Assembly (NCBI GenBank): GCA_036660615.1 | Contig: JAVXAG010000013.1 | Coordinates: 1 to 23,718, forward strand | Reading direction: 5' to 3' | DNA from: JAVXAG01 sp036660615 | GTDB lineage: Bacteria; Bacillota; Clostridia; Peptostreptococcales; Anaerovoracaceae | DNA: 23,718 nt | Shown: positions 13,345 to 21,334 of the stretch, piece after piece | How the letters are laid out: every line of letters begins with the position of its first letter | Position numbering within the stretch: the stretch's first letter is position 1 | Position numbers and translations under genes: made by a program | The notes under the pieces: model-generated | What the model was told of the DNA's origin: nothing | Databases searched by the model: none | The model's input: only the letters and a program-made list of their open reading frames with translations

Positions 13345-13970
13345 TGAAATTAATAGATATGGAATTAAAAAAATATTTGGACGTACTAAAATCAGATGCA
13401 CCAGCACCTGGTGGTGGTTCTGTCAGCGCTCTTGCCGGAGCTCAAGGAGTGGGACTATTTATTATGGTTGCAGACCTAACTTTAGGCAAAGAAAAGTATG
13501 CTGACTTTGAAACAGTATGCAGAACCGCAAAAGAAAAAGGTCAAGCTCTTTATGATGAGTTGGTTGACGGTATTGACAAAGACACAGATGCTTTTAATTT
13601 GATTGCGGAGGCATTTAAAATGCCAAAAACAACTGATGAAGAAAAAGCGGCAAGAAGAAAAGCAATAGATGATGGCACATTAGTTGCGACCGAAGTACCT
13701 TTTAGAAATGTACAACTTGGCTATGAAGGACTAATGCTTGCAAAGACAATGATTGGGAAGTCAAATCCAAATGCAGCAAGTGACCTTGGTGTAGCAATTC
13801 TAAATTTGACTGGGTGCATAAAAGGTGCGTGGTTAAACGTAATGATTAATCTTCCGGGAGTAAAAGACAAAGAAAAAGCTGAGTATTTTGCTAAAGAAGG
13901 AAAAAGAATGTATGATGAGGCAGACAAAATTGCAAGTCAGTTGTATAATGATGTATTAGAGGCATTGTAA
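13344..13970 (+). CDS. fchA: Formimidoyltetrahydrofolate cyclodeaminase
   Basis: 208 aa from the ATG that overlaps the hutI stop. The longer in-frame start at 13257 lies inside hutI and is rejected. The enzyme converts 5-formimino-THF to 5,10-methenyl-THF and ammonia. The hallmark PAPGGGSVSALAGAQGVGL (about 19-37) is present, with an all-helical body ending ADKIASQLYNDVLEAL. Length and sequence match the stand-alone cyclodeaminase, which in mammals is fused to FtcD. It works directly after FtcD, encoded 64 bp downstream. Confidence 0.95.
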   Translation: MKLIDMELKKYLDVLKSDAPAPGGGSVSALAGAQGVGLFIMVADLTLGKEKYADFETVCRTAKEKGQALYDELVDGIDKDTDAFNLIAEAFKMPKTTDEEKAARRKAIDDGTLVATEVPFRNVQLGYEGLMLAKTMIGKSNPNAASDLGVAILNLTGCIKGAWLNVMINLPGVKDKEKAEYFAKEGKRMYDEADKIASQLYNDVLEAL

Positions 13971-14034
13971 ACTGACGTTATTAACAATTGGTAGGGAAAA
14001 TTTTAAATAAAACAGTTTAAAAGGAGAACAAAAA

Positions 14035-14943
14035 ATGGCACAAATTATTGAAAGCATTCCTAATATTAGTGAGGGAAGAAGACCAGAGGTTATAGAAGCA
14101 TGCGTGGATCAAATCAGGACAACACCTGGATGCACACTTCTAAATTACTCAAGTGATGAAAGTCACAACAGGACAGTAATTACATATATTGGGGATAAAA
14201 ATGGCGTCACTGAGGCAAGCGTAAAGCTAGTTAAAAAAGCAGCTGAATTAATAGATTTGACAAAGCATCAAGGTGAGCATCCAAGAATGGGAGCGGTTGA
14301 CGTAATGCCTTTTCTTGCCATAAAGGATTGTACTACTGAAGATTGCGTTGAACTTTCAAAAGTAGTAGGAAAGAGAATCGCTGAGGAAGCTGGCGTTCCA
14401 GTATTCCTATATGAGTATTCAGCAACTACACCTGATAGACAGAATTTGGTTAAAATCAGAAAAGGTCAGTTTGAAGGAATGGCAGCAAAGGTTCAGGAAC
14501 CAGAATGGGAGCCTGATTTTGGTGGAAGAAAAATTCATCCAACAGCAGGAGTTATGGCAGTTGGAGCAAGACCACCACTAGTTGCATACAACTTGAATTT
14601 GAACACAGAAGACGTCCAAATTGCTAAGAATATAGCTAAAATCATCAGGGAAAAAGATGGTGGATTAAAGTGTGTAAAGGCTATGGGATTTGAAATTGAA
14701 AATGAGGAAACAGGTAAAAAATATGCGCAGGTTTCAATCAATATGACCAACTTTGAGCAAACTCCTCTTTACAGGGTTACTGAATTGGTGAAAGCAGAAG
14801 CAAAGAGATATGGCGTAATGGTAACTGGCACAGAAGTCATAGGGCTATGCCCAATGAAAGCGTTGATCGACTCGGCAGAATATTATCTACAAATAACAGA
14901 TTTCGATTATGGCGTTCAAGTATTAGAAAATCATATTTTATAA
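14035..14943 (+). CDS. ftcD: Glutamate formimidoyltransferase
   Basis: 302 aa, the transferase domain only. It moves the formimino group from N-formimino-glutamate to tetrahydrofolate, releasing glutamate. The start MAQIIESIPNISEGRRPEVI carries the conserved PNISEGR. HQGEHPRMGAVDVMPF, YEYSATTPDRQNL and GLKCVKAMGFEI are further family segments. An AAAGGAG ribosome site lies 9 bases before the ATG. With FchA it feeds a one-carbon unit into the folate pool, the usual exit of histidine degradation in clostridia and fusobacteria. It is followed by the regulator gene after 27 bp. Confidence 0.96.
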   Translation: MAQIIESIPNISEGRRPEVIEACVDQIRTTPGCTLLNYSSDESHNRTVITYIGDKNGVTEASVKLVKKAAELIDLTKHQGEHPRMGAVDVMPFLAIKDCTTEDCVELSKVVGKRIAEEAGVPVFLYEYSATTPDRQNLVKIRKGQFEGMAAKVQEPEWEPDFGGRKIHPTAGVMAVGARPPLVAYNLNLNTEDVQIAKNIAKIIREKDGGLKCVKAMGFEIENEETGKKYAQVSINMTNFEQTPLYRVTELVKAEAKRYGVMVTGTEVIGLCPMKALIDSAEYYLQITDFDYGVQVLENHIL

Positions 14944-14970
14944 AAAATTTTATTTAGATAGGAGACGGTG

Positions 14971-15636
14971 ATGACAGATAGCGGTAGCTTCTCAAATATT
15001 TTTTCATTGACAGATGAGATAGCAGACGTAATTAGAGAAAGAATTCTAAAAGGAGAATATCATATTGGCGAAAAGATAAAGGAAAATCAAATTGCCACAG
15101 AGTTAAGAGTTAGCAGAACCCCAATTAGAGAGGCTTTTAAGCAGCTTGAAAATGAGGGCTTAATTGACTATATACCAAACAGAGGTTGTTTTGCAAAGGG
15201 CTTTACCAAGCAGGATATTGATGATATTTATGCAGTAAGGAAAGCTTTGGAGATTCTGGCGGTAGAGTGGGCAGTTAAAAGGATTACTCCGCAAGAAATT
15301 GAAAAATTGAAGGATCAATGTGATTTGATGGAATTTTATACAACCAGAAAGGACAGTAAAAAGGTTTTAGAAATCAACAATGATTTTCATGACATTATTT
15401 ATAATTCTACTGGAAGTAGGTTTATGGCGCAGGTATTGCGGTCATACAAAGAATATATAGATCAAACTAGAAAAGTAATTTTTTATGAACAAGGCTATTT
15501 GAAAGAGATTTTAGTCGAACACAAAAAGATTCTGGATGCTATCAAAAGAGAAGATACTGACGGTGCAATAGCAGCAATTAGCGATCATCTTGACCAGTCT
15601 CAAAGAAGAGCAGAAATACTCTGGAAGACAAAATAA
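14971..15636 (+). CDS. GntR-family regulator, FCD subfamily
   Basis: 221 aa. The N-terminal winged helix (about 12-78) contains IGEKIKENQIATELRVSRTP and IREAFKQLENEGLIDY, the GntR recognition helix and wing. The C-terminal FCD domain (about 85-215) keeps its metal-site residues: FH in INNDFHDIIY, H in LVEHKKIL and H in ISDHLDQS, the places where these regulators bind a metal and an organic acid. The ATG at 14971 has GGAG six bases upstream; the GTG at 14968 is too close. As last gene of the hut transcript it is the likely local regulator, responding to urocanate, formiminoglutamate or glutamate (inference). A terminator follows. Confidence 0.9.
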   Translation: MTDSGSFSNIFSLTDEIADVIRERILKGEYHIGEKIKENQIATELRVSRTPIREAFKQLENEGLIDYIPNRGCFAKGFTKQDIDDIYAVRKALEILAVEWAVKRITPQEIEKLKDQCDLMEFYTTRKDSKKVLEINNDFHDIIYNSTGSRFMAQVLRSYKEYIDQTRKVIFYEQGYLKEILVEHKKILDAIKREDTDGAIAAISDHLDQSQRRAEILWKTK

Positions 15637-15649
15637 ATAGAATTATAAG

Positions 15650-15686
15650 GCGAGAGATTTTGTGGAAATAAAAGCTCTCGCTTTTA
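15650..15686 (+). terminator. Terminator of the hut cluster
   Basis: GCGAGAG (15650-15656) and CTCTCGC (15675-15681), extended inward by TTTT/AAAA, followed by TTTTAT. Confidence 0.75.
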
Positions 15687-15715
15687 TAGTGGCATAGAAA
15701 ATGGAAAGTAGGCAG

Positions 15716-15744
15716 TTGCAAAATCTAGACGGGTAGACTATACT
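15716..15744 (+). promoter_or_regulatory. Promoter of the two-component genes
   Basis: TTGCAA (15716-15721), 17 bp, TATACT (15739-15744). The start would be about 40 bp before the kinase ATG. Confidence 0.7.
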
Positions 15745-15788
15745 TTAATAACAATCACACTTGAATTTAAAAGAGATATAGGTAGATT

Positions 15789-17756
15789 ATGAAACGAAAT
15801 ATAGGGTTAATATTGTCAGGAGTCTTCGTGTTAGTATTCTTTGGATTTTCAATGAATACAATGATAAAATACAATTTAGACTGGCTGGACTACATAAAAT
15901 ACAATTTTGGATTAACAGCAGCAGAACAGAAATACTGTAAAGAGACGGAAATAGTTTGCGGATTACAGACGGATCATACTCCGTTAGCTTTTATAGATAT
16001 TGAAAATCAAAAAAGTGGAATGCTTGTCGACTTTATATCACAATTGTCCATAGAAGCAGAAAATGAAATGTCTATTAGAATGTTTCCAAAAGAAGAAAAT
16101 AGCAGGGCAATAAGTAAGGATGTACAAGTTGTTATAATGGAAAAAAGCAGAGAAGCATTAAAACGTTATGCTTTAACAGAGCCTATCTATATACTGCATG
16201 GCAAAATTTTGGTGAGAGAATCAGAGCAATATAACAACATCAAGGAGCTTACAGATGTTAAAATAGCTATTGATATAAGCGATGGTATAGAAAAAGATTT
16301 GAAAGGCTTTTATGCAGGGGACGATAGCGTAAAAATTGTTTATGTCAAAGACCTACAAGAAGGGTTGAGATTGCTAGAGAATAATACAGTGCAAGCTATA
16401 GCGGGAGACGAAACAAAATTGTCATATATTCTTAATGAGAGTAGAAATGATATAAATAGATATAAGTTTTTAGGATATGCTTTTTACAGAAAGGAACTTT
16501 GCTTTGCACTGGATAAGAAAAATGAGCAATTAAAAAGTGTTCTTGAAAAGAGTATTTTATCCATGAAACAAAAGGAACTTATTTATCAAACGCAGAGAAA
16601 GTGGTTTGGCTCAGTTCAACCTGCGGCGGTAGATATAAAGCAATTAAACTACATATACAAGATGATATTCGTTATTATTGGGATTACCGTTACACTTTTG
16701 AGTTGGAATTATTTAACGTCTAGAAAAGTTGCCATAAAGACAAGGGAACTTTCAGAGAGCAAAGAAGAATTGCGAGTAATACTTGACTCATTGGATAGAG
16801 GATTAATATTTGTAAACGAGCAAGGAAAAATTGTTGAAGGAAACGATGCAATTAAAAACTTTATTGGTACTGAGAAAAATCAAATTATTGGAGAAAACAT
16901 CAATGAATTACCAAGCTTGGAGCCATATATAAGTAATCCAGAAGGAAAAATATTTAAACTAGGTAATAAGTATTATGCTACACAAAAAATATCCTTTGAT
17001 GAAGGAGAGAAAAAATTAATTATCATAGAAGATAATACAAAAAGGTATATAAACGAAATTCAAAACAGGCAAGAAGCGAAGATGGTTGCAGTTGGTCAAT
17101 TGTCGGCAGGGTTGGCACATGAAATTAGAAACCCGTTAGGGTTGATAAAAAGTTATATTTTCTTAATAAAGCAGAGTTGCCAAGGAAGTGACGGAGAACA
17201 CGCTATTAAAGTAATAAATGAGTCAATTAATAGAATAAATATGCTTATTGAAAATCTATTAAAATTTTCTAGGCTTTCAAATGATGAAAACAAAGAAATC
17301 AATATCGAAGAGTTAGTTGAGAGCTTTGTTGTACTAGAAGCAAAAAACTTGAAAAACAATAAAATTAGTATAAACTACAATATAGATAAAAAAGAGACGG
17401 GTAATATTTTAATAAATGAAGAGATTTTGAAAATGATATTTGTAAATCTTTTGAATAATAGTATAGATGCTTTTGATGGAATTACGAGAGAAAAATATAT
17501 AAACATCAATATTTCTGTAAATAAAACTACTATGAGTATTATATTTGAAGATAATGGGTGTGGTATACCATCAGATAAAATATCCGAGGTATTTAATCCT
17601 TTTTATTCAAGCAAAGAGACGGGTACTGGCTTAGGCCTTTATGTTATTAGTTCTCAGTTAGAACAAATTGGAGGAAATATTAGAGCAGAAAGAAACGTGG
17701 GGGCAGGGACTTCGTTCTATATTGAGATGCCCATAGGTGGAGGAAAATATGAGTAA
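15789..17756 (+). CDS. Sensor histidine kinase with solute-binding-protein-like input domain
   Basis: 655 aa. Order: membrane segment (5-23); extracellular domain (about 52-275) of the bacterial family-3 solute-binding-protein type, ending in the IYQTQRKWFG segment common there; second membrane segment (about 289-308); short coiled linker; PAS domain (about 326-420, GLIFVNEQGKIVEGNDA); HisKA with AVGQLSAGLAHEIRNPLG (phospho-acceptor H444); and ATPase with NLLNNSIDAF (553-562), DNGCGIP (588-594) and KETGTGLGLYV. All catalytic boxes are intact. SBP-type sensors bind small solutes, often amino acids. Beside the hut cluster, histidine or a breakdown product is a reasonable guess but unproven. Its stop overlaps the regulator gene by 8 bases. 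Confidence 0.92.
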   Translation: MKRNIGLILSGVFVLVFFGFSMNTMIKYNLDWLDYIKYNFGLTAAEQKYCKETEIVCGLQTDHTPLAFIDIENQKSGMLVDFISQLSIEAENEMSIRMFPKEENSRAISKDVQVVIMEKSREALKRYALTEPIYILHGKILVRESEQYNNIKELTDVKIAIDISDGIEKDLKGFYAGDDSVKIVYVKDLQEGLRLLENNTVQAIAGDETKLSYILNESRNDINRYKFLGYAFYRKELCFALDKKNEQLKSVLEKSILSMKQKELIYQTQRKWFGSVQPAAVDIKQLNYIYKMIFVIIGITVTLLSWNYLTSRKVAIKTRELSESKEELRVILDSLDRGLIFVNEQGKIVEGNDAIKNFIGTEKNQIIGENINELPSLEPYISNPEGKIFKLGNKYYATQKISFDEGEKKLIIIEDNTKRYINEIQNRQEAKMVAVGQLSAGLAHEIRNPLGLIKSYIFLIKQSCQGSDGEHAIKVINESINRINMLIENLLKFSRLSNDENKEINIEELVESFVVLEAKNLKNNKISINYNIDKKETGNILINEEILKMIFVNLLNNSIDAFDGITREKYININISVNKTTMSIIFEDNGCGIPSDKISEVFNPFYSSKETGTGLGLYVISSQLEQIGGNIRAERNVGAGTSFYIEMPIGGGKYE

Positions 17757-19131
17757 AATTAAAGGCTATAACATTTTGATTGTAGATGATGAGATTGAGT
17801 ATCAAAAAGTTGTTTCAATGATATTGGGCAATGCAGGGTATAATACTTGGACGTGTTCAAATGGACAAGAAGCACTTAGGATAATTAACGAAGAAGAGAT
17901 TCATCTTGTTATTACTGATCTTAAGATGCCAATTATGGATGGAGAGGAATTAATAAAAATAATCGTTAAAAAAGCCATAGATATGGACATTATGGTAATG
18001 ACGGCTTATGGTTCTATTGAAAGTGCGGTAGATAGTATAAAATTTGGAGCAAAAGACTATTTTGTGAAGAGTAGCGACTTAGAAGAACTAATGCTCAAAG
18101 TAGATAGATTAGCTAAATTGAAACGTTTAGAGCGAAAAAGCTCAATATTGATACAAAATCAAAATGACAATGACGTTTTTATGGAAACAAAAAACCAAGA
18201 GTGTGCAGAGATCTTGGAAATGTGTGAAAGGGCAGCGTCATCAGGAATAAATATTTTGCTCCTAGGTGAATCAGGTGTTGGCAAAGAGGTGTTTGCAAAC
18301 TATATTCATATGAAAAGTGATAGGAATCAAGAACCAATCGTGCCAGTTAACTGCCAAGCGTTTCCTGAAGGGGTGATTGAGTCTGAGCTATTTGGACATG
18401 AAAAAGGTTCATTTACTGGGGCATCAACAAGGAGAATTGGAAGATTTGAAGAAGCAAATTACGGAACGATTTTTTTAGATGAGATATGTGACCTTCCAAT
18501 TAATGTGCAAGGGAAACTTCTTAGGGCATTGGAAACGAGAAAAATAGAGCGTGTTGGAGGGAATGGACGGATAGATCTAGATGTTAGATTTATTTCGGCA
18601 ACTAATAAAAGTCCGGAACAGGAAATAATGGAAGGCAGATTCAGAGAAGATTTACTCTATAGAATCAACACCTTAACAATAACCATTCCGCCTCTAAGAC
18701 AAAGAAGAGAAGATATTCCTAATCTAATTAGATTCTTTATAGATAAAATTGAACGAGATCAAAAAAAGAGAATTAAGGAAATGGATGATCAGGTAATATC
18801 TGTGTTGCTTGGATATGATTACCCTGGTAATGTCAGAGAGCTAAAAAATATGATAGAACGCATGGTGGCACTGAGCAAAGACGGTGTAATAACTATGAAT
18901 GAAATGGTTATGCCAAATAAGGGGAATGCTAGCAAAAACATAAAACTAAATACTTTCGGAACCCTTAAAGATGCAAGAACAAATTTTGAAAAGAAATATA
19001 TAGAACAGATACTAGAGACTACAAATGGCAATGTATCCAAGTGTGCGGAGGAACTTGGAATAACAGCGAGACAGTTGTGGAATAAGATCAGCGATTATAA
19101 TATAGAACGCAACGTGAAAGAAAAATCGTAG
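17749..19131 (+). CDS. NtrC-type sigma-54-dependent response regulator
   Basis: 460 aa from ATG 17749 (GGAGG five bases upstream; the in-frame GTG at 17737 is rejected). Receiver domain 7-120 with D13/D14, phospho-acceptor D57, T85 and K107. AAA+ domain about 145-375 with Walker A GESGVGKE (173-180), sigma-54 loop GSFTGA (220-225, a Ser for the usual Ala), Walker B IFLDEI (241-246) and arginine-finger region RFREDLLYR. Fis-type HTH at the C-terminus (about 424-447, NVSKCAEELGITARQLWNKI). It remodels sigma-54 RNA polymerase when phosphorylated. The kinase encoded with 8-bp overlap is its partner, and the -24/-12 promoter 106 bp downstream is the evident target. Confidence 0.95.
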   Translation: MSKIKGYNILIVDDEIEYQKVVSMILGNAGYNTWTCSNGQEALRIINEEEIHLVITDLKMPIMDGEELIKIIVKKAIDMDIMVMTAYGSIESAVDSIKFGAKDYFVKSSDLEELMLKVDRLAKLKRLERKSSILIQNQNDNDVFMETKNQECAEILEMCERAASSGINILLLGESGVGKEVFANYIHMKSDRNQEPIVPVNCQAFPEGVIESELFGHEKGSFTGASTRRIGRFEEANYGTIFLDEICDLPINVQGKLLRALETRKIERVGGNGRIDLDVRFISATNKSPEQEIMEGRFREDLLYRINTLTITIPPLRQRREDIPNLIRFFIDKIERDQKKRIKEMDDQVISVLLGYDYPGNVRELKNMIERMVALSKDGVITMNEMVMPNKGNASKNIKLNTFGTLKDARTNFEKKYIEQILETTNGNVSKCAEELGITARQLWNKISDYNIERNVKEKS

Positions 19132-19141
19132 TTAAAAGTGT

Positions 19142-19183
19142 GAAGTATATTTCATACTATTTAAAAACCGTGAAATTTACTTC
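19142..19183. promoter_or_regulatory. Paired upstream activator sites for the sigma-54 regulator
   Basis: GAAGTATATTTCA (19142-19154) and, on the opposite strand, GAAGTAAATTTCA (19183-19171) match at 12 of 13 positions. Their centres are 29 bp apart and lie 60-110 bp upstream of the -24/-12 promoter, the normal location for enhancer sites of NtrC-type regulators. Binding by the adjacent regulator is an inference. Confidence 0.55.
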
Positions 19184-19194
19184 TCGGTTTTTTT
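19163..19194 (+). terminator. Terminator after the response regulator
   Basis: AAAAACCG and CGGTTTTTTT around a 14-base loop. The loop contains the second activator-like site. Confidence 0.7.
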
Positions 19195-19236
19195 AATGGT
19201 GTGCAAAAAAACGTTGAAATATTGGCATCGGTGTCT

Positions 19237-19252
19237 TGGCATGATATTTGCT
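19237..19252 (+). promoter_or_regulatory. Sigma-54 (-24/-12) promoter
   Basis: TGGCATGATATTTGCT: GG and GC are exactly 10 bases apart and both flanking boxes fit TGGCAY-N5-TTGCW. Transcription would start near 19263, 38 bp before the transporter ATG. A TATAAT at 19272-19277 with TTGCTC 18 bp upstream could be a weak sigma-A promoter overlapping it. Confidence 0.8.
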
Positions 19253-19300
19253 CTTAATATAGATACGTTATTATAATATTATTATTCAAGGAGAAAGAAA

Positions 19301-20758
19301 ATGAAGACTAAGAGAACAGCTAGACTTCCAAAAGTATGGGAGGCATTGGTCCCAATTATATTTATGATGGTGATTATCATAATTAGTACAGTAAAATGGG
19401 GACTAAGTCCACATATGCCAATTATAGCATCATGTATAGTAGCCGCAGCAATGGCAATAAAATGCGGATATTCATGGGAAGATGTTGCAGCTGGTGGGCT
19501 AGACAGTATTAAGAGAACCGTTGAGGCATTACTTATCATAATGTGCGTGGGTATGCTTATTGGATCATGGGTGTGGTCAGGAACTATGCCAGCTATGGTA
19601 TATTATGGGCTTGAAATTATTTCGCCAGGAGCATTTCTTGTTGTAGGGTGCATACTAACGGCAATAGTTGGCTTGGCTACTGGATCCTCATGGACAGCAT
19701 CAGGAACTGTTGGAGTAGCATTGATGGGAATTGCCATGGGACTTGGAATTAATCCAGCCCTTTCAGCAGGTATGATTATTTCAGGAGCGTACATGGGAGA
19801 TAAGCTTTCCCCATTATCAGATAGTACAAACGTTGCAGCTGCAGGAGCTGAAACACCATTATATGACCACGTTAGCGCTATGATGACAACTACCATTCCA
19901 TCTTTTTTAATTTCATTGGTACTATATGGAATAGTTGGCGCAATTGTAATTGATGAGTCTGGATATGACGCAACGTTGGCACTTGATATTCAGAAAGCTA
20001 TTACAGACAATTTCTACTTGTCACCATGGATAATGTTTCCGGTTTTGGTTGTAGTATTCGGTGCAATCAAACGAATCCCAGCGATTCCTTCGCTACTATT
20101 GGCGGCGGCGTGTGGTGGACTAGTTGCAATGATAGCACAAGGTGCATCATTTGCTGATGTGTTTGGTGGACTACAGACTGGATTTAGTATTGAATCAGGT
20201 AATGAAGTAGCTGATAGATTATTAAATAGAGGTGGAATTGACTCCATGATGTGGACTATTTCATTGATAATGTTCGCTTTATTCTTTGGCGGAGTGCTAG
20301 AAAAATGCGGATTTGTAGAAGTTTTGCTAGGTGGTATTGTTAAAAGAGTTAAAACAGTCGGTGGACTTGTTATGTCGACTATTATCACAGGTATTATATG
20401 TGACGTAGTACTGACAGACCAATATTTGGCAATATTAGTACCAGGGAGAATGTATGCAAAAACTTTTGATGCTATGGGACTTAGCAGGAGCTTCTTATCG
20501 AGAACAACAGAAGATGGAGCAACTTTATGGTCACCAATGATTCCTTGGAACGGATGTGGTGCATATCAGGCGGCTACATTAGGAGTTTCAAACTGGGCAT
20601 TTATGCCATATGCATTTATGAACCTAATAAACCCAGTGCTAGCTATTGTTATTTCATACTTGGGTATTGGAATAAAATACAAGGAGTATGATGGAAAAAC
20701 AAGAGCGGAGATTAAAGTGTTAAAAGCTAAGAGAAAGGCAAATGCGAAAAATGTGTAA
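19301..20758 (+). CDS. NhaC-family Na+/H+ antiporter-type transporter
   Basis: 485 aa with 11-12 membrane segments. The NhaC signature is clear: GLATGSSWTASGTVGVALMG, ISGAYMGDKLSPLSDSTNVA (about 155-187, with the conserved GDKxSPLSDxTN), and in the second half DVVLTDQYLAILVPGRMY and TEDGATLWSPMIPWNGCGAY. Family members exchange Na+ and H+ or couple ions to organic acids and amino acids (for example MleN). It is expressed from a sigma-54 promoter next to its presumed two-component regulators. Uptake of histidine or export of a product is therefore possible, but the sequence alone says only NhaC family. An AAGGAG ribosome site lies seven bases upstream. The end overlaps the next gene. Confidence 0.9.
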   Translation: MKTKRTARLPKVWEALVPIIFMMVIIIISTVKWGLSPHMPIIASCIVAAAMAIKCGYSWEDVAAGGLDSIKRTVEALLIIMCVGMLIGSWVWSGTMPAMVYYGLEIISPGAFLVVGCILTAIVGLATGSSWTASGTVGVALMGIAMGLGINPALSAGMIISGAYMGDKLSPLSDSTNVAAAGAETPLYDHVSAMMTTTIPSFLISLVLYGIVGAIVIDESGYDATLALDIQKAITDNFYLSPWIMFPVLVVVFGAIKRIPAIPSLLLAAACGGLVAMIAQGASFADVFGGLQTGFSIESGNEVADRLLNRGGIDSMMWTISLIMFALFFGGVLEKCGFVEVLLGGIVKRVKTVGGLVMSTIITGIICDVVLTDQYLAILVPGRMYAKTFDAMGLSRSFLSRTTEDGATLWSPMIPWNGCGAYQAATLGVSNWAFMPYAFMNLINPVLAIVISYLGIGIKYKEYDGKTRAEIKVLKAKRKANAKNV

Positions 20759-21167
20759 AATAAAGGCATATGATGATCGAGCCACAAGACAATCAACAAG
20801 AATAGTTGCTATAATCCTAGGAATAGTGTTTGTTGTATTTGGTGCTGTTTTGCGAATACGTTATGCTATACCGGTAGGAGCGATTATTGTAATTGCAACT
20901 ATTATGCAAAAGAATACGTTTATCACAACAGAGGGTATCGATATAGAATATGACTATATAGTACATAAGCATGTAATGAAATGGGACTTTGATGAAATAA
21001 CTGATATACATATTGAGCAAGTAAAAGACAAAAGATTTATCGTTCTATATTTCTTAAGGGGAGTAATGACGAGAAGACTGGTTTTTTACAAGGAAGACGT
21101 CGACGAAGTTCTATTGCAAGCAAAAAACAAGAATCCAAATATACATATTGAGGACGTGGATTCATAA
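20751..21167 (+). CDS. Small membrane protein with PH-like cytoplasmic domain
   Basis: 138 aa from ATG 20751 (or 141 from ATG 20742). Both starts lie inside the transporter gene, giving an overlap of 8-17 bases and probably coupled translation. Two adjacent hydrophobic segments (about 17-34 and 37-52 of the shorter form) form a hairpin. The remainder, NTFITTEGIDIEYDYIVHKH, MKWDFDEITDIHIEQVKDKR and FIVLYFLRGVMTRRLVFYKE, reads as a beta-strand-rich domain like bacterial PH-type modules at the membrane face. It could be an accessory or regulatory subunit of the transporter, an inference from the overlap. No catalytic residues are evident. Confidence 0.65.
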   Translation: MCKIKAYDDRATRQSTRIVAIILGIVFVVFGAVLRIRYAIPVGAIIVIATIMQKNTFITTEGIDIEYDYIVHKHVMKWDFDEITDIHIEQVKDKRFIVLYFLRGVMTRRLVFYKEDVDEVLLQAKNKNPNIHIEDVDS

Positions 21168-21194
21168 ATTATATAACTAAAATGATTGGATAGA

Positions 21195-21232
21195 AAAAGT
21201 CTCATGTAAGTAAAAGATACATGGGGCTTTTC
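21195..21232. terminator. Terminator of the transporter operon
   Basis: AAAAGTCTCATGTA and TACATGGGGCTTTT form a 14-bp stem (two G-U pairs) with a 9-base loop. A-run and T-run on either side allow both directions. Confidence 0.8.
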
Positions 21233-21257
21233 ATTTACAGAATTATCCATAAATTTA

Positions 21258-21287
21258 TTGACATAGCATGCTAATTGACGGTATACT
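21258..21287 (+). promoter_or_regulatory. Promoter of the EAL-domain gene
   Basis: A perfect TTGACA (21258-21263), 18 bp, TATACT (21282-21287). The spacer starts with the palindrome TAGCATGCTA (21264-21273), a possible operator. Confidence 0.7.
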
Positions 21288-21334
21288 CTATATATATGAC
21301 GTTATAATCAGTAAATGATGGGTGGAAATTTATT

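Noticed and set aside
20014..20388. 124-codon minus-strand frame inside the NhaC-type gene
   Set aside because: Shadow frame produced by the membrane-protein codons; no ribosome site.
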